Positions 42,980 to 55,945 of a stretch of 64,000 bases of DNA are shown piece by piece. Made by a program: the position numbers and the translations under genes. Position 1 is the stretch's first letter; each line of letters starts with the position of its first letter. Source of the DNA: Rhynchopus sp. YZ270_cl-10 (taxonomy: Eukaryota > Euglenozoa > Diplonemea > Diplonemida > Diplonemidae); assembly GCA_964035575.1 (NCBI GenBank), contig OZ037896.1, forward strand, positions 62,001 through 126,000. The letters are read 5' to 3'. The notes beneath the pieces were generated by a model that was not told the origin of the DNA, did no database searches, and saw nothing but the letters and a program-made list of their open reading frames with translations.

Positions 42980-45509
42980 TAGGCCTCCCCAACGTCTTTT
43001 ATATAAAAGACGTCTTTTACGTCTTTTACGTCTTTTAATGTCTTTTAAAATCTGGGTTTTTGGGGATAAAAGACATAAAAGACATAAAAGACATAAAAGA
43101 CATTGTTTTGACGTAAGCTGCAGAACACCACCCTAACCCCAACCCCAACCCCACACTTCATTTCACACCACAGAAGGTTTATTGAGGAACATTAAATAAA
43201 AAAAAGAAAAAAAGATGCCGAAGGCAAAATGTTGGACTGGGGATCTGTTGAAGATTGTCTCGGGGAAGCTAGAGTGCGAGTGCGGAGACACTATGGGTAA
43301 ATCTTCAAACGCTGAACGCAGGAAAGGTCACATTTTGCATTGCGAGCAAGCTACGGACGCGCAGAAGAAGAGAGCGAAGGACGAGCTTGCGGCACTGGAG
43401 AGGAAGAGGAAGAGGAAGAGGGATGAAGCCGACGCAGAGGACGACGACGACGACGAGGAAGCTGCTCCAGCGCAGGGGAACGAAGTCACAGCTGCCAACC
43501 CAGTGCCAGGGGAAGAACCACCAGCACCACCTACCGTGATCGATGCGGATGAGCCAGTGCTGCCTTCATCCAACCTCACAGAACCCCCAAGAACTCAGAC
43601 CTCCGATTTAGTTCCCGCTCCTCCTCTTCCCAAAAGACAGCGTCAGTCGTTGCTTCACGTCTCTCCTGCAACAACCGCCACACAGCAGACGCGCATCGAC
43701 ATGGCGCAAGCGCGCTGGTGGTTCTCCGGAAATATTCCGTTCAACCAAACCCGCAACCCTTTTTTTAAAGATTTTGTCCGTGAATTGCGGGGGACGGTGA
43801 GACACATTGCGACCGATGACATGTTGCGAGACTCGTTGCTGAATGCCGTGTACGACGAAGAAGTCACCCCCCTCATTCAGCAGCTCGAAAAGGAGGAATA
43901 CGTCGTCCTCCACGCCGATGCTTGGTTGTCACGGCACAACAAAGACCATGTGATCTCGTTTACCGCAACAGCTCCGTGGCGCCTCAACCTTGAGACGGCG
44001 ACAATGGAGGAGAAGAGCTTCACCGCCGCCATCCTGCTTACATACTTCCAGAAAGTAGGGTCGGAGAGGACAGGGGTCAAATGGGTGGCTGTGGTGGTTG
44101 ATGGGGGCTCGAATGTGTGGTCAGCAGCGAAACAGTGGGCCGAGGCGAACGGGATTGTGTGTATTTTGTGCGTGTGTCATTGTGCCAATCGTTTTTTAAA
44201 CGACACAATCGGGTTCAGGCAGAAGAACAAAAAGCCTGTAAAGATGCCCTTTACACACGTGTCGGAGTGGGTACACGCAATGATCTCCGCTATCAGGAAT
44301 ACGGAATCATTTCGTAAAACGTACCTGAAGAAACAAGTGGAGTTGAACTCCACCAACAAGGGACTTCCCCATGCACCCATGGATGTCCGCTGGTTGACGA
44401 CCTGCACCGCGTTCGAGGACATTGCAGGGAACATCGAGGTGTTGCGCGCCATCAACGACGACCCCGAGGAGGCATCCCTCAAGAGGCAATATCCTCAAAT
44501 CACGAGGCTTTTCGACGACATGGGGTTCTTCCAGGAATTCCGTTTTACCCTAAAACTGTTGAAGCCTGTGAATGCGCTAATCCTGATGCTAGAGGGCGAT
44601 GAGGCAAGGCTGGGACAGGTGATTCCGTGCTGGTGGGCGATGAAGAAGTACTTCAACACACTGACGGTGCCCCCCACGTTGCAAGAGAAGTTCGACACGG
44701 TAGTAGAGTCACTTGACAAACGCAAAACCCGCTACGAGAACTGCCCCGTCTGCCTGACCGCCATGATTCTCCACCCCAGCCTCTACATCGAACAAGAAGT
44801 GAAAGAACCGTCGTTGCTGACCCCCTTCTTGAAACTCTTCGACCCTGCTGAGTACCTGAACAAAGCTGAGAAAGCAGTGAAGACCCTTGGGGGAGAGCAA
44901 GCGGAGCAGGAGCTGGTCGACTTCATGACCAAAGAGGGCAAGTACCAGAGCACCAGCATGTGGGCTAATGCCAAACAGAAGAACGTATGTGATCAAAAAT
45001 AAACACTTCCTTCTATTTTCCTCACGACAGCCTGAAGATTGGTGGAGAATTGCAGCTAAGCTGATGAGAGGCACGTCACTTCCAGCGCTGGGAGTGAAAT
45101 ACTGTCGCATAGTTCCGCACTCGGCCAACCAGGAGAGGTTCTTCTCCATGATGGGAAGAATCAGTGACGGCCGCGAGTGCCTGGATATCCAGCGTTTGCA
45201 CAAGATGAGTGCTGTAAGCACGTGTTTGCATGACAAGATAAAGAGCAGGCAAAAATAGCCACTGTTTACCCTCTCTACAAGGGAAAAAAAAAAACCAAAA
45301 AATCAAGATCAGAAGCAAAAATATCAAAAACGTCAGAAAAACCCATTTGTACCCTTCTCCACTGTTCCCCTCCAGCCAGTAACCTCTACGAGTGCATGTA
45401 TACCACCATGGTCTTTTATATGTCTTTTATGTCTTTTATATGTCTTTTATACGTCTTTTATGTCTTTTATGTCTTTTATTTTTGGGGTAGACGATTTTGG
45501 GGAGGCCTA
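42980..45509 (+). mobile_element. Complete-looking hAT element nested in the larger one
   Basis: 2530 bp. Inverted ends TAGGCCTCCCCAA (42980) and TTGGGGAGGCCTA (45509). Flanks are the same nine bases ACCCCCACC on both sides (42971-42979 and 45510-45518), consistent with an 8-bp hAT target duplication, though the site is C-rich. Just inside each end lie arrays of a 9-bp motif: GTCTTTTAC/ATAAAAGAC at 43004-43102 and GTCTTTTAT at 45412-45480, in inverted arrangement, the kind of subterminal repeat hAT transposases bind. One intact spliced transposase gene fills the interior. Confidence 0.85.
43215..45258 (+). CDS. hAT transposase, 665 aa, one 46-nt intron
   Basis: Exons 43215-44984 and 45031-45258, joined in phase 0 at AAC/GTATGT and CACGACAG/CCT. 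The N-terminus has a Cys-containing segment (LECECGDTMGKSSNAERRKG, then HILHCE), a BED-like finger, then a basic and acidic linker with KRKRKRDE. Catalytic features of the hAT RNase H-like fold: VLHADAWLSRHNKDHVISF (first Asp), VAVVVDGGSNVWSAAKQW (second Asp) and CVCHCANRFLND (the CxxH-type element). The C-terminal dimerisation region reads WWRIAAKLMRGTSLPALGVK and VPHSANQERFFSMMGRISD, where ER-FS supplies the last acidic residue. No internal stops; looks functional. The intron shares the size and GTATGT donor of host introns, showing adaptation to this genome. Confidence 0.88.
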
Positions 45510-45536
45510 ACCCCCACCCCACCCCTTGTGAGAATA

Positions 45537-45597
45537 GCCCGGACCCCGGACCCCGGACCCCGGACCCCGGACCCCGGACCCCGGACCCCGGACCCGC
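45537..45597. repeat. Heptanucleotide array (GGACCCC)n
   Basis: About eight copies of GGACCCC near the right end of the outer hAT element. The left end has a shorter form (GACCCGGACCCCGGAACCCG at about 39037-39056), so both ends carry this motif in direct orientation. Confidence 0.85.
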
Positions 45598-46271
45598 ACC
45601 CCCCTCACCTTATTCTCATGCCTGGTGGGTGGGGTTCTGTTTCGTGTGTTTTGTGGTGTGGAAAAAATAGAAGTTCGGGAAGACAACCACACCCAGCTTG
45701 CTCATTTGTGCGACACACTGGGGAATGTAGAGGAGGTGGGATGCTCAACATCTCACGCAGCAAGGGATGAGTACCAACGAGGTGAATGCTCGTGAGGAGC
45801 TCGTAGCTAGGCGTACCTAATCGTAGACAGAGTGCAGATCTCCCCTGCAGACGCCTCACCGCTGCCAGACAGGAAGAACTGTCCGACCATTGCAAGACAT
45901 CCCATGGAAAGAATCGCCTTTTTGCGATCCGGTGTTAGAGTCTTCCAATCGAGAAGAAAGTGAAGTTGATAATGCAAGCGAAGAAAAGCAAGATGTGGGT
46001 GGATTGGCTTTTTGTGTATACTTTGGAGCAACAATCTTTTTGCTGTGCGTTCTTTTGTGTTAAAAGGCCAGGACAGGTTATTATGAAAGTGAACGACACA
46101 GAAACCATGAAGCAAACGCAGACACGCAGCAACGGATACAGGAACAACACACCACACCTCTTCTTTCTTTGAAATCATACGTTTTGCTTCCCCCTCGCTG
46201 CTCCTATAGGACAGTCTTCTGTTCTTTATTTTTGCACATATCTTTACTTGGATACAAATTTTCAACCCTCC

Positions 46272-47557
46272 TCACAGCTTCTCCCCAAAGTACTCAATTC
46301 TCTCAACGAGGAGGTCGATGTCCTTTGTGGACGTGACGGAGGAGTTGAAGATCGGGCGGAAGAAGTTTCGGAGGTCGCCTTGCGGCTGGTAGTTCACGTA
46401 CACGATGCCTTCCTCACAGAGGCTGCGGCGGATGCTGTAACTGTTTCGTAATGTCAGAAGCAACCTCACTCACTGTTGTGTGGGTACAGATGTGTTGTCT
46501 TAAGATTGTTTCTGTTGGAATGCGACGACAGAACCACACGCGAACACGGCGAGATCGCAATCCACCCACTGCTGACTGGGATCACACGCACACAGGACCT
46601 GGTTGCCACATCATACTGGTGCAGACTAAATATACCCTCAGTGCGGCAACTAACGACAAAGTACTTCCCACAAGGCGTGAACTGTACACTCAGGACCCCA
46701 TCCACATCAAAGGTGTCAAGACCCGCACCACTCAAATCATAGAGGTGCACGAATCCACGTGAGTCCCCCACAGCAAAAGCAGAGGCAGACTGCGAAACAG
46801 TCACACACCCCGCTACCGGCACACACGCCACATTGACACCTGTGTTGACATCCCACACACGTGTGGTATACTCCGCTGTGGAAGAAGTGATCACCCACCC
46901 ACCACAGTGCGACACCGACACTTTCTCGCATCCCTTGTGCGAGAGAGAGCGGAGCAACGTCAGGTCTTCGTCATACACAGAGACGCCGTCTTTGCCTCGG
47001 GAGACAACAACACTGCCACACGCGAACACCGACTCTGAGGTCCCATCGACTTTGCGGAGCACCTCCCCACCCGGAAGCGCAACCTCAAGAAGGTGATCCC
47101 TACACGCTAGGAAGCAGCGTGTACGTCTTGTCAATGTCATAACCGGAACATCTACTTTGAACGAGAACAAAGGTTTGAAGGTTTCCGTATCGAAGCAGCC
47201 AATACGTCTTTCGGGATACTTAGAGCACCAATAGATGCAGATCTTGCCACACTGCGACAGCGAAACACCGTGGAATCTCCAACCGTCCACTTCCTCATCC
47301 ATCCTGTACTCATCAGGACACCGAATATCAGCACAGGGAAAGGAAAGCACAACCTGCACACCTGATTCGAACGCAGTGTCCTGCAGACGGCACGTCTCCT
47401 CCAGCACCTGCGTGCCGATGCGCATCTCGACAGACGCAGGCAAGACAGCAAGCGCCGTGCACGCAACCTCCTTTGCCGCTGCAACGTCCACATCGCACGG
47501 CACCTCCACTGTCGCAGACACGCCTGACTCTTCCAGCACAAAGGTCACATCCAGCAT
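46272..47557 (-). CDS. UBL-WD40 protein, array copy 3
   Basis: First intact copy right of the hAT insertion. The second Met of the usual MMDV start is Leu here (MLDVTFVLEESG), which confirms that the first ATG, 47557, is used. The middle lacks the PAISRCK segment present in other copies (VPVMTLTRRTRCFLACRDHL), a seven-residue deletion that keeps the frame. The terminal exon (to 46272) reads DLRNFFRPIF where others have DLPNFF. Sequence is intermediate between copy 2 and the identical block, sharing SCVRVIPVSSGW and SSHSNRNN. Confidence 0.8.
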
Positions 47558-48283
47558 TTTGTTTCCTTCGTGAGGCTAACAGGGTGTGTGATGAGGTGGG
47601 TGGGGTTCTGTTTCGTGTGTTTTGTGGTGGGAAAAAATCGAAGTTCGGGAAGACAACCAGCACACCCAGCTTGCTCGTTTGTGCGACACACTGGGGAATG
47701 TAGAGGAGGTGGGATGCTCAACATCTCACCATCTTCGTGTCGACCTAAATTCAATTCTCACCTTTGCGTAGGCAGCAAGGGATGAGTACCAACGAGGTGA
47801 ATGCTCGTGAGGAGCTCGTAGCTAGGCGTACCTAATCGTAGACAGAGTGCAGATCTCCCCTGCAGACGCCTCACCGCTGCCAGACAGGAAGAACTGTCCG
47901 ACCATTGCAAGACATCCCATGGAAAGAATCGCCTTTTTGCGATCCGCTAAAATCGTCTTCCAATCGTGAAGAAAGTGAAACGAAGAAAAGCAAGGTGCGG
48001 GTGGATTGGATTTTTGTGTATACTTTGGAGCGGTTTTCCTTTTGTGTGCGTTCCTTACAGCCTGTACTCTGTGTTAAAAGGCCAGGACAGGTTTTATGAA
48101 AGTGAACGACACAGAAACCATGAAGCAAATGCAGACACGCCGCAACGGATACAGGAACAACACACCACACCTCTTCTTTCTTTGAAATCATACGTTTTGC
48201 TTCCCCCTCGCTGCTCCTATAGGACAGTCTCCTGTTCTTTATTTTTGCACATATCTTTTTTTGATAGATATTTTCAACCCTCC

Positions 48284-49578
48284 TCACAGCTTCTCCCCAA
48301 AGTACTCAATTCTCTCAACGAGGAGGTCGATGTCCTTTGTGGACGTGACGGAGGAGTTGAAGATCGGGCGGAAGAAGTTTGGGAGGTCGCCTTGCGGCTG
48401 GTAGTTGACGTACACGACGCCCTCCTCACAGAGTCTGCGGCGGATGCTAAAACTGTTTCGTAATGTTAGAAACAACCTCACTCACTGTTGTGTGGGTACA
48501 GATGTGTTGTCTTAATGTTGTTTCTGTTCGAAGCCGACGACAGAACCACACGCGAACACGGCGAGATCGCAAACCACCCACTGCTGACTGGGATCACAAG
48601 AACACAGGACATGCTTGCCACATCATACTGGTGCAGACTAAATATACCCTCAGTGCGGCAACTAACGACAAAGTACTTCCCACAAGGCGTGAACTGTACG
48701 CGCAGGACCCCTTCCACATCAACGCTGCCAAGACCCGCACCACTCCAATCAAAGAGGTGCACGAATCCACGTGAGTCCCCCACAGCAAAAGCAGAGGCAG
48801 ACTGCGAAACAGCCACACACCCCGCTACCGGCACACATGCCACATTGACACCTGTGTTGACATCCCACACACGTGTGGTATACTCCGCTCTGGAAGAGGT
48901 GATCACCCACCCACCACAGTGCGACACCGACACTCTCTCGCATCCCTTGTGCGAGAGAGAGCGGAGCAACGTCAGGTCTTCGTCATACACAGAGACGCCG
49001 TCTTTGCCTCGGGAGACAACAACACTGCCACACGCGAACACAGACTCTGAAGTCCCTTCGACTTTGCGGAGCACCTCCCCACCCGGAAGCGCAACCTCAC
49101 GGAAGTGATCCGTACACGGCAGGTAGTAGCGTGTCTTGCACCGTGAGATGGCAGGCAGTCCGGCAGTAACGTCCACTTCGAACGAGAACAAAGGTTTGAA
49201 GGTTTCTGTATCGAAGCAGCCAATACGTCTTTCGGGATACTTAGAGCACACATAGTTGCAGATCTTGCCACACTGCGACAGCGAAACACCGTGGAATCTC
49301 CAACCGGCCACTTCCTGCTCCATCCTGTATTCATCAGGACACCGAATATCAGCACAGGGAATGGCAAGCACAACCTGCACACCTGATTCGAACGCAGTGT
49401 CCTGCAGACGGCACGTCTCCTCCAGCACCTGCGTGCCGATGCGCATCTCGACAGACGCAGGCAAGACAGCAAGCGCCGTGCACGCAACCTCCTTTGCCGC
49501 TGCAACGTCCACATCGCACGGCACCTCCACTGTCGCAGACACGCCTGACTCTTCCAGCACAAAGGTCACATCCATCAT
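48284..49578 (-). CDS. UBL-WD40 protein, array copy 4
   Basis: Start ATG 49578. Over most of its length it equals copies 5-8, differing at the C-terminal part of the propeller (TEGIFSLHQ against TEGNFSLHQ; SSASNRNNIKTTHLYPHN against SSNYNGNNMKTTHLYRHN) and in the terminal exon (NSFSIRRRLCEEGVVYVNYQ; end FGEKL against FGDKL). Divergence is thus confined to the 3' end of the unit, pointing to a recombination or conversion boundary inside the gene. Its 5' spacer is type A. Confidence 0.82.
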
Positions 49579-50199
49579 TTTGTTTCCTTCGTGAGGCTAA
49601 CGGGGAGTGTGATGAGGTGGGTGGGGTTCTGTTGAGCGTGTTTTGTGGTGGGAAAAAAGAGAAGTTAGGGAAGACAACCAGCACACCCAGCTTGCTCATT
49701 TGTGCGACACACTGGGGAATGTAGAGGAGGTGGGATGCTCAACATCTCACGCAGCAAGGGATGAGTACCACGCGTACCTAATAGTAGACAGAGTGTAGAT
49801 CTCCCCTGCAAGCCATCCCATGGAAAGAATCGCCTTTTTGCGGTCCGCTAAAATCGTCTTCCAATCAAGAAGAAAGTGAAGTTGATAGTGCAAACGAAGA
49901 AAAGCAAGGTGTGGGTGGATTGGCCTTTTGTGTATATTTTGGAGCGGTTTTCCTTTTGTGTGCGTTCCTTACAGCCTTTACTCTGTGTTAAAAGGCCAGG
50001 ACAGGTTTTTATGAAAGTGAACGACACAGAAACCATGAGAAAAATGCAGACACGCCGCAACGGATACAGGAACAACACACCACGCCTCTTCTTTCTTTGA
50101 AATCATACGTTTTGCTTCCCCCTCGCTGCTCCTATAGGACAGTCTTCTGTTCTTTATTTTTGCGCATATCTTGTTTTGAAGAGAAATTTTCAACCCTCC

Positions 50200-51494
50200 T
50201 CACAGCTTGTCCCCAAAGTACTCAATTCTCTCAACGAGGAGGTCGATGTCCTTTGTGGACGTGACGGAGGAGTTGAAGATCGGGCGGAAGAAGTTCGGGA
50301 GGTCGCCTTGCGGCTGGTAGTTGACGTACACGATGCCCTCCTCACAGAGGCTGCGGCGGATGCTGTAACTGTTTCGTAATGTCAGAAGCAACCTCACTCA
50401 CTGTTGTGTCGGTACAGATGTGTTGTCTTCATATTGTTTCCGTTGTAATTCGACGACAGAACCACACGCGAACACGGCGAGATCGCAAACCACCCACTGC
50501 TGACTGGGATCACAAGAACACAGGACATGCTTGCCACATCATACTGGTGCAGACTAAAGTTACCCTCAGTGCGGCAACTAACGACAAAGTACTTCCCACA
50601 AGGCGTGAACTGTACGCGCAGGACCCCTTCCACATCAACGCTGCCAAGACCCGCACCACTCCAATCAAAGAGGTGCACGAATCCACGTGAGTCCCCCACA
50701 GCAAAAGCAGAGGCAGACTGCGAAACAGCAACACACCCCGCTACCGGCACACATGCCACATTGACACCTGTGTTGACATCCCACACACGTGTGGTATACT
50801 CCGCTCTGGAAGAGGTGATCACCCACCCACCACAGTGCGACACCGACACTCTCTCGCATCCCTTGTGCGAGAGAGAGCGGAGCAACGTCAGGTCTTCGTC
50901 ATACACAGAGACGCCGTCTTTGCCTCGGGAGACAACAACACTGCCACACGCGAACACAGACTCTGAAGTCCCTTCGACTTTGCGGAGCACCTCCCCACCC
51001 GGAAGCGCAACCTCACGGAAGTGATCCGTACACGGCAGGTAGTAGCGTGTCTTGCACCGTGAGATGGCAGGCAGTCCGGCAGTAACGTCCACTTCGAACG
51101 AGAACAAAGGTTTGAAGGTTTCTGTATCGAAGCAGCCAATACGTCTTTCGGGATACTTAGAGCACACATAGTTGCAGATCTTGCCACACTGCGACAGCGA
51201 AACACCGTGGAATCTCCAACCGGCCACTTCCTGCTCCATCCTGTATTCATCAGGACACCGAATATCAGCACAGGGAATGGCAAGCACAACCTGCACACCT
51301 GATTCGAACGCAGTGTCCTGCAGACGGCACGTCTCCTCCAGCACCTGCGTGCCGATGCGCATCTCGACAGACGCAGGCAAGACAGCAAGCGCCGTGCACG
51401 CAACCTCCTTTGCCGCTGCAACGTCCACATCGCACGGCACCTCCACTGTCGCAGACACGCCTGACTCTTCCAGCACAAAGGTCACATCCATCAT
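50200..51494 (-). CDS. UBL-WD40 protein, array copy 5 (reference for the family)
   Basis: Main exon 51494-50416, a 47-nt intron with donor CATCT/GTACCG and acceptor ACGAAACAG/TTACAG (branch-like CTGAC inside), and terminal exon 50368-50200: 415 residues. Residues 1-72 form a ubiquitin-like module (MMDVTFVLEESGVSATVEVP; VEMRIGTQVLEETCRLQDTA). Residues about 80-360 are WD40-like blades, clearest at VSVSHCGGWVITSSRAEYTT-RVWDVNTG, RGFVHLFDWSGAG, FSLHQYDVASM and SGWFAISPCSRVVL. The last 55 residues (NYQPQGDLPNFFRPIFNSSV, TSTKDIDLLVERIEYFGDKL) are conserved in all copies but sit in another frame, which is why I infer the intron. The donor is the least certain point. Likely a scaffold or adaptor; ligand unknown. 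AG in CACTCCCCGTTAG lies 19 nt before the ATG. Confidence 0.8.
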
Positions 51495-52113
51495 TTTGTT
51501 TCCTTCGTGAGGCTAACGGGGAGTGTGATGAGGTGGGTGGGGTTCTGTTGAGCGTGTTTTGTGGTGGGAAAAAAGAGAAGTTAGGGAAGACAACCAGCAC
51601 ACCCAGCTTGCTCATTTGTGCGACACACTGGGGAATGTAGAGGAGGTGGGATGCTCAACATCTCACGCAGCAAGGGATGAGTACCACGCGTACCTAATAG
51701 TAGACAGAGTGTAGATCTCCCCTGCAAGCCATCCCATGGAAAGAATCGCCTTTTTGCGGTCCGCTAAAATCGTCTTCCAATCAAGAAGAAAGTGAAGTTG
51801 AAAGTGCAAACGAAGAAAAGCAAGGCGGGTGGATTGGATTTTTGTGTATACTTTGGAGCGGTTTTCCTTTTGTGTGCGTTCCATATAGCCTGTTCTCTGT
51901 GTTAAAAGGCCAGGACGGGTTCTTATGCAAGTAAACGACACAGAAACCATGAGAAAAATGCAGACACGCCGCAACGGATACAGGAACAACACACCACACC
52001 TCTTCTTTCTTTGAAATCATACGTTTTGCTTCCCCCTCGCTGCTCCTATAGGACAGTCTTCTGTTCTTTATTTTTGCGCATATCTTGTTTTGAAGAGAAA
52101 TTTTCAACCCTCC

Positions 52114-53408
52114 TCACAGCTTGTCCCCAAAGTACTCAATTCTCTCAACGAGGAGGTCGATGTCCTTTGTGGACGTGACGGAGGAGTTGAAGATCGGGCG
52201 GAAGAAGTTCGGGAGGTCGCCTTGCGGCTGGTAGTTGACGTACACGATGCCCTCCTCACAGAGGCTGCGGCGGATGCTGTAACTGTTTCGTAATGTCAGA
52301 AGCAACCTCACTCACTGTTGTGTCGGTACAGATGTGTTGTCTTCATATTGTTTCCGTTGTAATTCGACGACAGAACCACACGCGAACACGGCGAGATCGC
52401 AAACCACCCACTGCTGACTGGGATCACAAGAACACAGGACATGCTTGCCACATCATACTGGTGCAGACTAAAGTTACCCTCAGTGCGGCAACTAACGACA
52501 AAGTACTTCCCACAAGGCGTGAACTGTACGCGCAGGACCCCTTCCACATCAACGCTGCCAAGACCCGCACCACTCCAATCAAAGAGGTGCACGAATCCAC
52601 GTGAGTCCCCCACAGCAAAAGCAGAGGCAGACTGCGAAACAGCAACACACCCCGCTACCGGCACACATGCCACATTGACACCTGTGTTGACATCCCACAC
52701 ACGTGTGGTATACTCCGCTCTGGAAGAGGTGATCACCCACCCACCACAGTGCGACACCGACACTCTCTCGCATCCCTTGTGCGAGAGAGAGCGGAGCAAC
52801 GTCAGGTCTTCGTCATACACAGAGACGCCGTCTTTGCCTCGGGAGACAACAACACTGCCACACGCGAACACAGACTCTGAAGTCCCTTCGACTTTGCGGA
52901 GCACCTCCCCACCCGGAAGCGCAACCTCACGGAAGTGATCCGTACACGGCAGGTAGTAGCGTGTCTTGCACCGTGAGATGGCAGGCAGTCCGGCAGTAAC
53001 GTCCACTTCGAACGAGAACAAAGGTTTGAAGGTTTCTGTATCGAAGCAGCCAATACGTCTTTCGGGATACTTAGAGCACACATAGTTGCAGATCTTGCCA
53101 CACTGCGACAGCGAAACACCGTGGAATCTCCAACCGGCCACTTCCTGCTCCATCCTGTATTCATCAGGACACCGAATATCAGCACAGGGAATGGCAAGCA
53201 CAACCTGCACACCTGATTCGAACGCAGTGTCCTGCAGACGGCACGTCTCCTCCAGCACCTGCGTGCCGATGCGCATCTCGACAGACGCAGGCAAGACAGC
53301 AAGCGCCGTGCACGCAACCTCCTTTGCCGCTGCAACGTCCACATCGCACGGCACCTCCACTGTCGCAGACACGCCTGACTCTTCCAGCACAAAGGTCACA
53401 TCCATCAT
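52114..53408 (-). CDS. UBL-WD40 protein, array copy 6
   Basis: Predicted protein identical to copy 5, residue for residue, in both exons. The 5' spacer (53409-54029) is type A and its 3' spacer (51495-52113) is type B, which has a slightly shorter motif set (GTTGAAAGTGCAAACG, CATATAGCCTG). Confidence 0.8.
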
Positions 53409-54029
53409 TTTGTTTCCTTCGTGAGGCTAACGGGGAGTGTGATGAGGTGGGTGGGGTTCTGTTGAGCGTGTTTTGTGGTGGGAAAAAAGAGAAGTTAGGG
53501 AAGACAACCAGCACACCCAGCTTGCTCATTTGTGCGACACACTGGGGAATGTAGAGGAGGTGGGATGCTCAACATCTCACGCAGCAAGGGATGAGTACCA
53601 CGCGTACCTAATAGTAGACAGAGTGTAGATCTCCCCTGCAAGCCATCCCATGGAAAGAATCGCCTTTTTGCGGTCCGCTAAAATCGTCTTCCAATCAAGA
53701 AGAAAGTGAAGTTGATAGTGCAAACGAAGAAAAGCAAGGTGTGGGTGGATTGGCCTTTTGTGTATATTTTGGAGCGGTTTTCCTTTTGTGTGCGTTCCTT
53801 ACAGCCTTTACTCTGTGTTAAAAGGCCAGGACAGGTTTTTATGAAAGTGAACGACACAGAAACCATGAGAAAAATGCAGACACGCCGCAACGGATACAGG
53901 AACAACACACCACGCCTCTTCTTTCTTTGAAATCATACGTTTTGCTTCCCCCTCGCTGCTCCTATAGGACAGTCTTCTGTTCTTTATTTTTGCGCATATC
54001 TTGTTTTGAAGAGAAATTTTCAACCCTCC

Positions 54030-55324
54030 TCACAGCTTGTCCCCAAAGTACTCAATTCTCTCAACGAGGAGGTCGATGTCCTTTGTGGACGTGACGGAGG
54101 AGTTGAAGATCGGGCGGAAGAAGTTCGGGAGGTCGCCTTGCGGCTGGTAGTTGACGTACACGATGCCCTCCTCACAGAGGCTGCGGCGGATGCTGTAACT
54201 GTTTCGTAATGTCAGAAGCAACCTCACTCACTGTTGTGTCGGTACAGATGTGTTGTCTTCATATTGTTTCCGTTGTAATTCGACGACAGAACCACACGCG
54301 AACACGGCGAGATCGCAAACCACCCACTGCTGACTGGGATCACAAGAACACAGGACATGCTTGCCACATCATACTGGTGCAGACTAAAGTTACCCTCAGT
54401 GCGGCAACTAACGACAAAGTACTTCCCACAAGGCGTGAACTGTACGCGCAGGACCCCTTCCACATCAACGCTGCCAAGACCCGCACCACTCCAATCAAAG
54501 AGGTGCACGAATCCACGTGAGTCCCCCACAGCAAAAGCAGAGGCAGACTGCGAAACAGCAACACACCCCGCTACCGGCACACATGCCACATTGACACCTG
54601 TGTTGACATCCCACACACGTGTGGTATACTCCGCTCTGGAAGAGGTGATCACCCACCCACCACAGTGCGACACCGACACTCTCTCGCATCCCTTGTGCGA
54701 GAGAGAGCGGAGCAACGTCAGGTCTTCGTCATACACAGAGACGCCGTCTTTGCCTCGGGAGACAACAACACTGCCACACGCGAACACAGACTCTGAAGTC
54801 CCTTCGACTTTGCGGAGCACCTCCCCACCCGGAAGCGCAACCTCACGGAAGTGATCCGTACACGGCAGGTAGTAGCGTGTCTTGCACCGTGAGATGGCAG
54901 GCAGTCCGGCAGTAACGTCCACTTCGAACGAGAACAAAGGTTTGAAGGTTTCTGTATCGAAGCAGCCAATACGTCTTTCGGGATACTTAGAGCACACATA
55001 GTTGCAGATCTTGCCACACTGCGACAGCGAAACACCGTGGAATCTCCAACCGGCCACTTCCTGCTCCATCCTGTATTCATCAGGACACCGAATATCAGCA
55101 CAGGGAATGGCAAGCACAACCTGCACACCTGATTCGAACGCAGTGTCCTGCAGACGGCACGTCTCCTCCAGCACCTGCGTGCCGATGCGCATCTCGACAG
55201 ACGCAGGCAAGACAGCAAGCGCCGTGCACGCAACCTCCTTTGCCGCTGCAACGTCCACATCGCACGGCACCTCCACTGTCGCAGACACGCCTGACTCTTC
55301 CAGCACAAAGGTCACATCCATCAT
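54030..55324 (-). CDS. UBL-WD40 protein, array copy 7
   Basis: Predicted protein identical to copies 5, 6 and 8. Flanked on both sides by type A spacers. The interval to the next start codon is exactly 1916 bp. Confidence 0.8.
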
Positions 55325-55945
55325 TTTGTTTCCTTCGTGAGGCTAACGGGGAGTGTGATGAGGTGGGTGGGGTTCTGTTGAGCGTGTTTTGTGGTGGGAA
55401 AAAAGAGAAGTTAGGGAAGACAACCAGCACACCCAGCTTGCTCATTTGTGCGACACACTGGGGAATGTAGAGGAGGTGGGATGCTCAACATCTCACGCAG
55501 CAAGGGATGAGTACCACGCGTACCTAATAGTAGACAGAGTGTAGATCTCCCCTGCAAGCCATCCCATGGAAAGAATCGCCTTTTTGCGGTCCGCTAAAAT
55601 CGTCTTCCAATCAAGAAGAAAGTGAAGTTGATAGTGCAAACGAAGAAAAGCAAGGTGTGGGTGGATTGGCCTTTTGTGTATATTTTGGAGCGGTTTTCCT
55701 TTTGTGTGCGTTCCTTACAGCCTTTACTCTGTGTTAAAAGGCCAGGACAGGTTTTTATGAAAGTGAACGACACAGAAACCATGAGAAAAATGCAGACACG
55801 CCGCAACGGATACAGGAACAACACACCACGCCTCTTCTTTCTTTGAAATCATACGTTTTGCTTCCCCCTCGCTGCTCCTATAGGACAGTCTTCTGTTCTT
55901 TATTTTTGCGCATATCTTGTTTTGAAGAGAAATTTTCAACCCTCC

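Larger units (their letters stand above)
39022..45624 (+). mobile_element. 6.6-kb hAT-type element inserted in the array, itself carrying a nested hAT
   Basis: Ends are perfect inverted repeats CAGGCATGAGAATAAG (39022) and its complement ending at 45624. Flanks are GTGGGTGC (39014-39021) and GTGGGTGG (45625-45632), 7 of 8 matching. The uninterrupted site in sister spacers reads GAGGTGGGTGGGGTTCTG, exactly what one removal of the insert restores. Contents from left: a 13-bp satellite, an unassigned coding-like stretch (about 39660-40200, plus strand), a hAT transposase region (40230-42812), the nested element (42980-45509) and a heptamer array (ACCCCGG). Without the nested element the insertion is about 4.1 kb. 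Confidence 0.82.
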
